A stretch of DNA of 64,000 nucleotides, from positions 54,014-118,013 of the forward strand of contig NZ_LWHQ01000039.1 of the NCBI RefSeq assembly GCF_001653715.1. The letters are read 5' to 3'. Origin of the DNA: Methylobacterium platani (lineage in GTDB: Bacteria > Pseudomonadota > Alphaproteobacteria > Rhizobiales > Beijerinckiaceae). Position numbers and translations under genes: made by a program. Numbering within the stretch: the stretch's first letter is position 1; the number at the start of each line of letters is the position of its first letter. The notes beneath the pieces are model-generated. The model did no database searches. It had not been told where the DNA came from and worked only from the letters and a program-made list of their open reading frames with translations. This document shows positions 28,067 to 35,847 of this stretch, piece after piece.

Positions 28067-28333
28067 ATGAGAACGGCAGCGAGAGCCTACCGGTTCGTCG
28101 ACGGACGGCCCCGCCGGGCCGATCGGTCCTGCGCGACGCGCAGCGGCGCGGCGCAGGACGCGGCACAGGGCAGGGACCGCGGGCACGGCCGGCCGGCCCC
28201 CGAAGCGGCCGAGCCTGTTCGCGAGATCCGGCCCGTGGGGGAGATCTGGTCCGCGCAGGCCAGCCGCGGCCTGAGCGCGCGCGAGCTGATCCGCCTGGCC
28301 CAGGCGGTGCGGCTGCGGCCCCGGCACGGCTGA
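28067..28333 (+). CDS. Small basic hypothetical protein
   Basis: An 88-residue Arg-rich predicted protein, unrecognised. The last 35 residues (GEIWSAQASRGLSARELIRLAQAVRLRP) look like a genuine helical segment, while the first 50 are low-complexity. ATG 28067 is preceded by GGGAG at a normal distance. A hairpin terminator follows 30 bases after the stop. Coding status is uncertain. Confidence 0.4.
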   Translation: MRTAARAYRFVDGRPRRADRSCATRSGAAQDAAQGRDRGHGRPAPEAAEPVREIRPVGEIWSAQASRGLSARELIRLAQAVRLRPRHG

Positions 28334-28362
28334 CCGCACCGGAGCGATAAGACGACGGAGAC

Positions 28363-28392
28363 AGGAAGGCCCCGCCGTCGCGGGGCCTTCCT
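28363..28392. terminator. Hairpin terminator between convergent genes
   Basis: Perfect 12-bp arms (AGGAAGGCCCCG at 28363-28374, complement at 28381-28392) flank a 6-base loop between the small basic gene and the converging cyclase gene. The T-run is weak on both sides, so efficiency is uncertain. Confidence 0.6.
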
Positions 28393-28404
28393 CGTTCCGG
28401 GACT

Positions 28405-29838
28405 TCAGTCTTCGCCGGATCCGCGATCCGGCCCCGTCCCGGCCGGCAGCACGGGCGCGAAGATCGCGATCGGCTGGGTGCGGCCGGCGAGCGGCTCGCG
28501 GCCGACCTCCCGCCACGCGGCGGGATCCGACGAGCCGGCGACGGCGGCCTCGGAGGCGAGCACGACCGCGCCGTAGCGCTTGGTCGCCTGTTCGAGGCGC
28601 GAGGCGACGTTCACCGCATCGCCCAGCACCGTGAACTCCATCCGCTCCTCGTCGCCGACGATGCCGCAGAAAACCTCGCCGACATGGATGCCGATGCCGA
28701 TCCGTACCGCCCGGGGCCATTCCCGGCTCTCGTTCCAGGCCTCGACGATGCCGACGAGGTCCTGCGCGAAGGCGAGCGCCCGGGCCGCGTCGTCGCCGCC
28801 CTCGTCCGGCACCCCGAACAGGATCAGGGCGCCGTCGCCGATGAACTTGTCGACGAAGCCGTGGTGCCGGCGCACGCAGGCCAGGATCCGGGTGCGGAAG
28901 GCGGTGAAGAACCGCGACAGGCCCTCCGGATCCATGCCCTCCGCCATCCCGGTCGAGTCGCGGATGTCGACGAAGGCGATGACCGCCCGCTGGCGGCGGC
29001 CGCGGCGCAGGGCGGCGTCGCCCGCCGCGAGGCGAGGGGCGATCTCCGCCGGCAGGAAGCGCGAGAGGCTGGCGCGCCCGACCGCGTCCCGGACCGCCGA
29101 GGTCAGCAGCCGGCGCGAGCGCACGATGCCGAAGGCCGTGGCCGCGCCGGCGAGCAGCAGCAGCGTCAGGCGCATCACGTTGACCGGCATCGAGAACAGC
29201 TGGGTCCAGGCCGGCCGTCCGGCGGCGGCCGGATCCAGGACCAGCGGATGCTCGAGCCCGGCCGCGATCCCGACGAGGCCGAGGGCGAGGAGCGCGATGG
29301 CGGCGAGCTGGACCTTCACGTCGTAGCGCAGGGCGCCCACCGCCAGGACCAGGGGGATCGCCCAGGCGATCGGCGCGGAGGGTACCGCGTTGCCGGGCAG
29401 GCCGCGCTCGCCGAGGGCGAGGACCGTGATGGCGAGCACCAACCCGACGTCGAGCCCCATGAACAGGTAGGCGTAGCCGTGATGCCAGCGCTGCGGCACC
29501 GCGAGCAGGATGCTGACGGCCCCCACGCCGAGGAAGCCGAGGGCGGCGATCCAGGCGTTGCGCTGGAACACCCCGAGCGACACGCCCGCCAGATCGTGCA
29601 GCAATTCGCTCGCGACGATCACCGTGACGAAGACGCAGGCGCCGATCCCGACGCGCAGCCAGCCGATCAGCCGCTCGGCGGCGACCTCGTGGCGGCGCAT
29701 CAGCCCGTCGACGAGGTCGCCCGCGAGCGGGGCGGCCAGCGGATCGGCCAGCAGATCCGCCGCGGAGCCGGCCGACGGACGGATGAGCCGCGCCGCCGCG
29801 CCGGGCAAACCGTGCTGGGCGCGCAGTCCTGGCTGCAT
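28405..29838 (-). CDS. Membrane-bound class III adenylate/guanylate cyclase
   Basis: A 477-residue protein with about six transmembrane segments in residues 55-255, followed by a class III nucleotidyl cyclase domain. The catalytic metal Asp pair lies in AFVDIRDST; the GDGALILF turn and LGDAVNVASRLEQATK block complete the domain. It therefore probably makes cAMP or cGMP in response to a membrane signal. A segment between the last helix and the catalytic domain (SLSRFLPAEIAPRLAAGDAA) is the usual linker of this group. No cyclic-nucleotide effector is nearby. Confidence 0.85.
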   Translation of the reverse strand: MQPGLRAQHGLPGAAARLIRPSAGSAADLLADPLAAPLAGDLVDGLMRRHEVAAERLIGWLRVGIGACVFVTVIVASELLHDLAGVSLGVFQRNAWIAALGFLGVGAVSILLAVPQRWHHGYAYLFMGLDVGLVLAITVLALGERGLPGNAVPSAPIAWAIPLVLAVGALRYDVKVQLAAIALLALGLVGIAAGLEHPLVLDPAAAGRPAWTQLFSMPVNVMRLTLLLLAGAATAFGIVRSRRLLTSAVRDAVGRASLSRFLPAEIAPRLAAGDAALRRGRRQRAVIAFVDIRDSTGMAEGMDPEGLSRFFTAFRTRILACVRRHHGFVDKFIGDGALILFGVPDEGGDDAARALAFAQDLVGIVEAWNESREWPRAVRIGIGIHVGEVFCGIVGDEERMEFTVLGDAVNVASRLEQATKRYGAVVLASEAAVAGSSDPAAWREVGREPLAGRTQPIAIFAPVLPAGTGPDRGSGED

Positions 29839-29927
29839 GCCGGCCTCCTGACGCCCCGGGATCGAGGGGAGAAGGCCTGATTAGAGCATGGTCGCGATCG
29901 TACGGCTACTCGGCTGGACTGATCCCG

Positions 29928-29963
29928 CCCGTCCACGAGCTTTCCTCGAAGCTGGCGGACGGG
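29928..29963. repeat. Imperfect hairpin upstream of the cyclase gene
   Basis: Outer arms CCCGTCC (29928-29934) and GGACGGG (29957-29963) enclose a partly self-complementary AGCTTTCCTCGAAGCT core. The element lies between the divergently spaced cyclase start and a 16-bp repeat array; its role is unknown. Confidence 0.5.
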
Positions 29964-29991
29964 TCGTGGACGGACCTGCAATGCAAGTCAG

Positions 29992-30064
29992 GGCCTTGGC
30001 AGGTGAGGGCCTTGGCAGGTGAAGGCCCTGGCAGGTGAGGGCCCTGGCAGGTGAGGGCCTTGCC
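29992..30064. repeat. 16-bp tandem repeat, 4.5 copies
   Basis: Units start at 29992, 30008, 30024 and 30040 with consensus GGCC(T/C)TGGCAGGTGA(G/A), plus a partial copy to 30064. The array ends 12 bases from the stop of the permease gene. It is likely slippage-prone and may form the 3' UTR of that transcript. Confidence 0.85.
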
Positions 30065-30076
30065 GGCCCGACCAGG

Positions 30077-31375
30077 TCAGGCCGGCTCGTCGCGCAGGAG
30101 GTGGTAGAGCAGGATCGCCGCCGCCGTGGCGGTGCCGATGCCGCCGAGCTTGAAGCTGCCGAGGCCGACCGTGAAGTCGCCGGCGCCGAGCACCAGCGCG
30201 GTGCCGACGGTGAGCAGGATCCGGGTGCGCGAGAAATCGACCCGGTTCTCGACGAAGATCCGCCCCGCCGCGGCGGTGATGAGCCCGAACACCACCACCG
30301 ACAGGCCGCCGATCACCGGGCCGGGGATCAGCAGGATCGCGGCGCCGAACTTCGGCGACAGCCCGAACAGGATCGCGACCACGCCCGCGACGGCGAAGAC
30401 CAGGGTCGAGTAGATCCGGGTCACCGCCATCACGCCCATGTTCTCGGCATAGGTCGTCACGCCGGTGCCGCCGAAGGACCCCGACAGCATCGTGGCGAGC
30501 CCGTCGCCCAGGAAGGCGCGGCCGAGCCAAGGGTCGAGGTTGCGCCCGGTCATCGCCCCGATCGCCTTCACGTGGCCGAGATTCTCGGCGACCAGCACCA
30601 GGGCGACCGGCGCGATCAGCCAGATCGCCGAGGGCTCGAAGACCGGGGTCGTGAAGTGCGGCCAGCCGAACCACGGCGCGTCGGCGATCCGCGCGACGTC
30701 CAGGGGCTTGGCGAGGCCGAAGCCGTTGGCCAGCACGCCGTAGAGCAGGGTGGCGGCGAGAGCCCCGATGAGGAGCGGCAGGCGCCGCGCCGCGCCCGGC
30801 AGGTACGAGGCGGAGAGGCCGACTGCCAGGATCGTGAACAGCCCGACCCCGATGTCGAGGCCCGACCCCGAGATGCCCTTCACGCCGATCGGCGCGAGGT
30901 TGAGGCCGATCGCCCCGACGATCGCCCCGGTGACGGCGGGCGGCATCAGCCGGCCGATCCAGGCGTCCCCCGCCCGCATCACCACGATCCCGATCAGGGC
31001 GTAGACCGCGCCCGCCGCCACGATGCCCCCGAGGGCGACGGGCAGGTTCGGGTTCGGGCCGCTGCCGGAATAGCCGGTAGCCGCGATTACCACCGCGATG
31101 AAGGCGAAGCTCGAGCCGAGATAGCTCGGCACCCGGCCGCCGACCACGACGAAGAACAGCAGCGTGGCGATGCCGGAGAACAGGATCGCGAGATTGGGGT
31201 CGAAGCCCATCAGCAGCGGGGCGAGCGCGGTGGAGCCGAACATCGCCACCACGTGCTGGAGCGCCAGCACCACCGCCTGGCCCAGCGGCGGGCGCTCGTC
31301 CGGCAGCACCACCGCCCCGCGGGCGAGCCGCCAGCGCGGAAAGCCCCGCTCCTCGATCCGTTCCGCCGGTTCCAT
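30077..31375 (-). CDS. Uracil/xanthine permease, NCS2 family
   Basis: A 432-residue nucleobase:cation symporter of the NCS2 family, closest in look to UraA/RutG uracil permeases. About 12-14 hydrophobic segments are evident. The N-terminal QAVVLALQHVVAMFGSTALAPLL is the typical first helix, with the conserved His. VAENLGHVKAIG and GSFGGTGVTTYAENMGVMAVT are the substrate-binding motifs, including the conserved Glu and the TTYAEN signature. It imports uracil or related bases. ATG 31375 places the first helix correctly. It is divergent from a binding-protein-like gene. Confidence 0.88.
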   Translation of the reverse strand: MEPAERIEERGFPRWRLARGAVVLPDERPPLGQAVVLALQHVVAMFGSTALAPLLMGFDPNLAILFSGIATLLFFVVVGGRVPSYLGSSFAFIAVVIAATGYSGSGPNPNLPVALGGIVAAGAVYALIGIVVMRAGDAWIGRLMPPAVTGAIVGAIGLNLAPIGVKGISGSGLDIGVGLFTILAVGLSASYLPGAARRLPLLIGALAATLLYGVLANGFGLAKPLDVARIADAPWFGWPHFTTPVFEPSAIWLIAPVALVLVAENLGHVKAIGAMTGRNLDPWLGRAFLGDGLATMLSGSFGGTGVTTYAENMGVMAVTRIYSTLVFAVAGVVAILFGLSPKFGAAILLIPGPVIGGLSVVVFGLITAAAGRIFVENRVDFSRTRILLTVGTALVLGAGDFTVGLGSFKLGGIGTATAAAILLYHLLRDEPA

Positions 31376-31523
31376 CGTGTCCCCCCATTGATCCGTGTGT
31401 CCCGGGAGGGCCTTAGAGGATCGGATGCGGGTCCGGGAATAGCGGCGGGGTGCGGTTCGTGGCCGGGCTTGCGCCGACGGGCCGTCGCGCACAAGGATCC
31501 GGCCCCCACCGGGAGCGACCGCG

Positions 31524-32252
31524 ATGACCCCTTCGGACCAGACCGCCGACCTCACCGTGATGATCTCGGGCGGCTTCGCGCTGGCCTACCGGGCGGTGCT
31601 GCCGGATTTCGAGCGGGCGACCGGGCTCGCGGTCCGGACCCTGTCGGGCGCCTCGCAGGGGCAGGGACCGCGGACGATCCGCCACCAGCTCGCGCATGGT
31701 GCCCGGGTCGACGTGGTGATCCTCTCCAACGAGGGCCTGCACGAGCTGACGCAGGACGGCCGGATCGCGGACGGCTCGGCGGTGGAGCTCGCCACCGCGC
31801 CGCTCGCCGCCGCGGTGCGGACGGGCGCGCCGAGACCTCCGATCGACACCGTCGCAGGGCTGACCCGCACCCTGGCGCAGGCCCGCCACGTCGTGATGCC
31901 GGGCAGCACCAGCGGCCTGTTCATCCGCGACAGCGTGTTTCCGCGGCTCGGCCTCGCCGGGGCGGTGCGGGTGACGATGCTGCCCCGCGGCACCGATTCC
32001 GCCGCCGCCCTGGCGGCGGGCGAGGCCGACCTCGCCCTCGGGCCGGTGAGCGAGCTCGTCGACGTGCCGGGAATCGCGGTGGTCGGGCCGCTGCCCGACG
32101 AGGTCCAGCTGGTCCAGACCTTCACGGCGGCGATCGTCGCGGGCTCCGCCGCCCTCGCGCCGGCGCGCGGGCTGATCGCCCACCTCGCCTCGGATGAGGC
32201 CGCGGCGGCGATCCGGCGGACCGGGATGGAGCCGGTCCGCTGGAAGGCGTGA
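31524..32252 (+). CDS. ModA-like substrate-binding domain protein without signal peptide
   Basis: A 242-residue protein with the fold of type II periplasmic binding proteins (molybdate-binding COG0725 group). Segments such as GGFALAYRAVLPDFERATG, GARVDVVILSNEGLHEL and VVMPGSTSGLFIRDSVFPRLG support this. No signal sequence is present: the first beta strand starts about ten residues after ATG 31524, which has GGGAG before it. It is therefore predicted to be cytoplasmic, and no ABC permease is adjacent. It may be a ligand-sensing protein, or secreted from an undetected upstream start. Confidence 0.65.
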   Translation: MTPSDQTADLTVMISGGFALAYRAVLPDFERATGLAVRTLSGASQGQGPRTIRHQLAHGARVDVVILSNEGLHELTQDGRIADGSAVELATAPLAAAVRTGAPRPPIDTVAGLTRTLAQARHVVMPGSTSGLFIRDSVFPRLGLAGAVRVTMLPRGTDSAAALAAGEADLALGPVSELVDVPGIAVVGPLPDEVQLVQTFTAAIVAGSAALAPARGLIAHLASDEAAAAIRRTGMEPVRWKA

Positions 32253-32283
32253 GGGCGCGCGGTCGGCGCGCGCCCGGCCTGGA

Positions 32284-32760
32284 TCAGGCGAGGGCCGAGC
32301 CCCACTTCCCGGAATCGGGCGCCTTTTCCTGGGTGATCGTCCCGGAGGCGTCGACGTGCAGCTCGGCCCAGGGACCGTCGCCCCGGCGCGCCAGCACCTC
32401 GACATGCCTCGGCTTGCGCCGCGTCTCGCCCGCGGGCGTCCAGCCCGCCGCCGTCACGGCGGCGAGGGCGGCGGCGGGATCGACCGCCGCGTCGGGGCCG
32501 GGCTTGCCCGGATGGTGCGGCTTCTTGTGGTGGATCTCGACCGGGTCCCGCCCCGGAGCGGCGATCCGCGCGACCTTGATCTCGGAGGGGCGGCGCTCGC
32601 CCTCGAGGGTCACGTGCAGGCCGGCGGCGAGGGGAAACGCCTCGGCGCCCTTGGGCCCGAGATCGGCGAGATGAACCGCGCCGTCCGCCTCCAGGGTGAA
32701 GCGGTGCGCGAAGACGTGCTGGATCGTGCCCGAGAGGGCGGTGGTGTCGTGGTGCGGCAT
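32284..32760 (-). CDS. Hypothetical protein, conserved-looking
   Basis: A 158-residue soluble protein, unrecognised. Residues 8-72 look like a small beta barrel (SGTIQHVFAHRFTLEADGAVHLADLG), perhaps OB-like. A His/Lys-rich linker (EIHHKKPHHPGKPG) joins it to a C-terminal alpha/beta part ending in ASGTITQEKAPDSGKWG. The His-rich linker could bind metal. ATG 32760 is the natural start; the frame continues upstream without similarity. Confidence 0.6.
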   Translation of the reverse strand: MPHHDTTALSGTIQHVFAHRFTLEADGAVHLADLGPKGAEAFPLAAGLHVTLEGERRPSEIKVARIAAPGRDPVEIHHKKPHHPGKPGPDAAVDPAAALAAVTAAGWTPAGETRRKPRHVEVLARRGDGPWAELHVDASGTITQEKAPDSGKWGSALA

Positions 32761-33030
32761 GATCTTCTCCGAAGGGCGCCCAACCGCAGGCGCAACCGGC
32801 AGATGGCGGGAGGCCGGGCGCGATTCAAGGTCTGTCCGGCGGATCGTCTTGCGACACGCGCCGACCGCTCGCCGAAACGCTGGGGGACCTGCCGGAAGGT
32901 CGAGCCACTCCCCTTGGGGCGGGTGCGGACGGCCCCCGGCCGCCCCGGAGCCCCCCTGCGTCAACATGTCATTGTGTCCGAGGCTGCAATCAGGGATTTC
33001 GTCGCCCTCCTGCCGCGCTAGGCAGGTTGC

Positions 33031-33759
33031 ATGAGCCGCAAGCGCCTCGACCTGACCCTCGCCTTCCTGCGCTCCCTCGACCGGACCGCGAGCGCGCAGG
33101 ACGTCTCCGAGCTGCTGCTGAAGCTCCTCGACCGGTTCGGGATCGAGCACGCGCTGGCCGGAACCCTGCCGATCGTCGGCGCGAAGCCGCGCCAGCAATA
33201 CGAGCACGCCCTCCTCGACGCGATGCCGTCGGACTGGAAGGCGCGCTACCTGTCCCGCGGCTACCTCTTCCGCGACGCCACGGTGCGCCACCTTGCCGGG
33301 ACGAGCACGCCTTTCGCCTGGTCGGAGATCGCCCCGCGCTACCGCGACGACCCGGCGGCCCTGCGCGTGATGAACGAGGCCGGCGAGCACGGCCTGCGCG
33401 CCGGGGTCACCGTGCCGCTCCTGACCCTGGACGGGCAGCTCGCGGGGTTCAGCTTCTCGGGCGGGCGGATCGAGGTCTCGCCGGAGGATCTCGGCACGCT
33501 GCAGCTCGTGGCGACCTACGCCTTCGCCCAGCTCGTGCTGCTGCGCTCGGAGGCCGGCGCCGAGATCCGCCTGTCGCCGCGCGAGCGCGAGGTGCTGCAA
33601 TGGGTGGCCGAGGGCAAGACGAACTGGGAGGTCGGCGAGATCCTGTCGATTTCTTCCAAGGGCGTCGAGCACCACCTGCGCTCGGCGCGGACCAAGCTCG
33701 GCACGCTCAACAGCACCCAGTCGGTGGCGGTGGCGCTCCGGCGCGGATTGATCACCTGA
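33031..33759 (+). CDS. LuxR-family quorum-sensing transcription regulator
   Basis: A 242-residue regulator with an N-terminal autoinducer-binding domain (residues 1-165) and a C-terminal LuxR helix-turn-helix (residues 178-240: LSPREREVLQWVAEGKTNWEVGEIL and VEHHLRSARTKLG). Acyl-homoserine-lactone contact residues are present as Trp69, Tyr73, Asp82, Trp97 and Gly125. The usual Pro after the conserved Asp is Ala83 here. The adjacent luxI-type gene supplies the probable ligand. Its stop codon forms the first three bases of a perfect palindromic element that also looks like a terminator. Confidence 0.9.
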   Translation: MSRKRLDLTLAFLRSLDRTASAQDVSELLLKLLDRFGIEHALAGTLPIVGAKPRQQYEHALLDAMPSDWKARYLSRGYLFRDATVRHLAGTSTPFAWSEIAPRYRDDPAALRVMNEAGEHGLRAGVTVPLLTLDGQLAGFSFSGGRIEVSPEDLGTLQLVATYAFAQLVLLRSEAGAEIRLSPREREVLQWVAEGKTNWEVGEILSISSKGVEHHLRSARTKLGTLNSTQSVAVALRRGLIT

Positions 33760-33869
33760 TACCCTCGCGCCCTGGCATCGACGTGTCGATGCCAGGGCGC
33801 GAGGGTATCAGCGCCGGACGCCCGTTTGGGCTCATCCAGCGCCTTCGAACGGATCCGTTCGAAGGCGCT
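33757..33869. repeat. Two-palindrome intergenic element, copy A
   Basis: The first part (33757-33810) is a perfect inverted repeat with 26-bp arms and a 2-base loop, starting TGATACCCTCGCGCC exactly on the luxR stop codon. The second part (33838-33869) is a perfect 32-bp palindrome centred on GGATCC. A related element follows the Mn-catalase gene at 41731. It could insulate luxR from luxI transcription. Confidence 0.85.
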
Positions 33870-33901
33870 GACGGTATAAGCTCTTACAAGCAGCGCCCGG
33901 G

Positions 33902-33917
33902 CTAGGGAATTCCCCAG
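33902..33917. promoter_or_regulatory. Candidate lux box upstream of luxI
   Basis: CTAGGGAATTCCCCAG is a near-perfect dyad of the CT-N12-AG form typical of binding sites for LuxR-type regulators. It lies 55 bases before the luxI start codon, consistent with autoinduction of the synthase gene. Confidence 0.5.
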
Positions 33918-33972
33918 TACGGCGGGGTCGTCAGACCATGGACAAAGGGTTCCGAGACAGGAGCCCATTCCC

Positions 33973-34596
33973 ATGATCCACGTCGTCACTGCCGCCAACC
34001 GGGATCGTTACGCCGCCGAGATGGAGGAGGTCTGGCGCCTGCGCCACCGCGTCTTCGTCGAGGAGAAGGGCTGGACCGCCCTGCGCCGCCCGGACGGGCG
34101 CGAGATCGACCAGTTCGACACGCCCCACGCCGCCCATTTCCTGGCGATCGAGGACGGCGAGGTGATCGGCTACAGCCGGCTGCTGCCGACGACCCGGCCG
34201 CACCTGCTCTCGGACGTGCTGCCGCATCTGTGCGAGGGCGACCGGCCGTCCGGCCCGCAGATCTGGGAATGGACCCGCCAGGCTGTGGCGCCGAGCCGCC
34301 GCACCCGCGGCAAGACCCACCCGGTCTCCCTCGAGGTGATGACCGGCATCGTCGAGTGGGGCCTGGAGAACGGGGTGACCGGCTTCCTCGCCCAGATGCC
34401 GATCGTCTACCTGCTGCACGTCCTCCAGCTCCACTTCCGGGCGGTACCCCTCGGCGTGCCGGCGGAGATCGACGGCGAGCGGATCATCGCCGTGGAGGCG
34501 CGCTTCGACGCCCGCACCCTGCGCAAGCTGCACGAGACCCGCGGGACCGCCGCCTCGGTCCTGGCCCCGACCTCGCCGGCCTACCTGATGGCCTGA
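33973..34596 (+). CDS. Acyl-homoserine-lactone synthase, LuxI family
   Basis: A 207-residue autoinducer synthase that makes an N-acyl-homoserine lactone from S-adenosylmethionine and an acyl carrier or acyl-CoA. All invariant LuxI residues have counterparts: Arg24, Phe28, Trp34, Asp46, Asp49, Arg69, Glu99 and Arg102. Acyl chain specificity cannot be read. AGGAG at 33959-33963 precedes ATG 33973. It is preceded by the regulator gene in tandem and followed after 37 bases by a small helical protein gene that is probably co-transcribed. Confidence 0.93.
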   Translation: MIHVVTAANRDRYAAEMEEVWRLRHRVFVEEKGWTALRRPDGREIDQFDTPHAAHFLAIEDGEVIGYSRLLPTTRPHLLSDVLPHLCEGDRPSGPQIWEWTRQAVAPSRRTRGKTHPVSLEVMTGIVEWGLENGVTGFLAQMPIVYLLHVLQLHFRAVPLGVPAEIDGERIIAVEARFDARTLRKLHETRGTAASVLAPTSPAYLMA

Positions 34597-34633
34597 GACG
34601 GCCGCCGCGCAACACCCGTGAGGGAGACCGAGA

Positions 34634-34957
34634 ATGAGAGAGATCATGAGCCGCCGCCCCCCGCCGACGATCGATGAGATGGCCGACCTCCTGCCGCCCC
34701 TGGTGCGCGCCCTCGGCGAGGTCGTCGAGAGGATGGAGGGTCTGGTGGACGTGGCCTGCCATGCCACCAACCTCCAGGAGAGCACCGCCGACAGCCTGGC
34801 CGATCTCGGCCACACCCTGACGGACTACGCCCACGCGCTGATGCAGGAGGCGACGGACCGCCGCCGCCACGGCCGCGGCAGCGTCACCCTGCCGTCGCGG
34901 GCCGGGGGAGACGGCCCCTTGGACGGACCTCTGGGCGAGGCCCTGCCGGCGGCGTGA
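34634..34957 (+). CDS. Small helical protein downstream of luxI
   Basis: A 107-residue predicted cytoplasmic protein, unrecognised. Residues 10-75 are helical (TIDEMADLLPPLVRALGEVV, then DVACHATNLQESTADSLADL and HTLTDYAHALMQEA), followed by a disordered Gly/Pro tail. A GAGGGA precedes ATG 34634; ATG 34646 is an alternative. In Rhizobium leguminosarum a small gene, cinS, follows the AHL synthase gene cinI and relieves repression by PraR. The position here is similar, but I cannot claim homology. Confidence 0.6.
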   Translation: MREIMSRRPPPTIDEMADLLPPLVRALGEVVERMEGLVDVACHATNLQESTADSLADLGHTLTDYAHALMQEATDRRRHGRGSVTLPSRAGGDGPLDGPLGEALPAA

Positions 34958-34961
34958 CGGT

Positions 34962-35678
34962 TCAGTCCGGTCCGCAAGCGCAGCCCACCCCGTCGCCGAA
35001 GGCCCGTCGCAGGGCGAGGCGCCCGCCGGGCGTCACCGCCACCGCCCGGCTGCCCTCGGTGCGGCGCAGCCAGCCCCGCTCGAGGCAGGTCGCGAGCAGG
35101 GCCGCCCCGAGGGCGCCGGCGATGTGCGGCCGGCGCTCGCTCCAGTCGAGGCAGGGGCGGCAGAACATCCGCCGGCCGGACGCGGCCGCCGCGAGATCGA
35201 TCCCGAGGCCGGCGAGGACGGCCTCCCCCGCCGGGGTGACGGCGCCGCCGTCCTCCCCGAGCTCGACCGCGCCCCGCGCCACCAGGGACTCCGCCATCGC
35301 GACCGCGAGGCGGCCGGCGAGGTGGTCGTAGCAGGTGCGGGCCTCGCGCAACGCCGCGTCCCGGGGGAGGCGGATCGCCGGCGCTCGGGGCGGGGCGGGC
35401 GGCCCGGCCGCCACCGCCATCACCCCCTCCAGCATCCGCGCCACCGCCGGCGAGGCGAGGCGGTGGTAGCGGTGGCGCCCCTGGCGCGCCACCGCGAGGA
35501 GCCCGGCCTGCGTGAGCTGCGCGAGGTGGCCGCTCGCGGTCTGCGGCGTGACGCTCGCCGCGCGGGCGAGCTCCGCCGCGGTGAGCACGCGCCCGTCCAT
35601 CAGCGCGGCCAGCATGCCGGCGCGGGCCGGATCGCCCACCAGGGCGGCGATGCGGGCCAGCGCGGTGACGGTCACCAT
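34962..35678 (-). CDS. ArsR-type winged-helix regulator
   Basis: A 238-residue regulator with an N-terminal ArsR-like winged helix-turn-helix (residues 5-75: IAALVGDPARAGMLAALMDG, TAAELARAASVTPQTASGHL, and the wing RQGRHRYHRLA). A second domain (residues 110-235) has Cys residues in GRRMFCRPCLDWSERRPHI and a GCACGPD tail, which could bind metal or sense thiols. The signal is unknown. ATG 35678 begins the conserved domain. Two strong palindromes sharing a TTCGGCC core lie 60-113 bases upstream, probably its own operators, in the divergent region with a DUF1127 gene. Confidence 0.82.
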   Translation of the reverse strand: MVTVTALARIAALVGDPARAGMLAALMDGRVLTAAELARAASVTPQTASGHLAQLTQAGLLAVARQGRHRYHRLASPAVARMLEGVMAVAAGPPAPPRAPAIRLPRDAALREARTCYDHLAGRLAVAMAESLVARGAVELGEDGGAVTPAGEAVLAGLGIDLAAAASGRRMFCRPCLDWSERRPHIAGALGAALLATCLERGWLRRTEGSRAVAVTPGGRLALRRAFGDGVGCACGPD

Positions 35679-35737
35679 GGCGGTCTCCCCGGGCGTCTGC
35701 CTGTCCGGATCGCCCTTGTAGACCGGACGGGCCGCGA

Positions 35738-35761
35738 ACGCTTCGGCCAGGGCCGAAGCGT
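35738..35761. promoter_or_regulatory. Palindromic operator candidate 1
   Basis: Perfect 11-bp arms (ACGCTTCGGCC and complement) surround a 2-base AG. Core TTCGGCC-N2-GGCCGAA is shared with the palindrome 32 bp downstream, in the divergent region of the ArsR-type regulator gene. Confidence 0.6.
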
Positions 35762-35771
35762 GACGTCCGAC

Positions 35772-35791
35772 GGTTCGGCCGAGGCCGAACC
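35772..35791. promoter_or_regulatory. Palindromic operator candidate 2
   Basis: Perfect 9-bp arms (GGTTCGGCC and complement) surround GA. Its centre is 32 bp from that of candidate 1, about three helical turns, placing both on one face of the DNA. Confidence 0.6.
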
Positions 35792-35847
35792 ACGGCGCCC
35801 GGCATCGGAGCGAGGGTCGTCCCGACCGCCACGGGACGACCCTCGCC

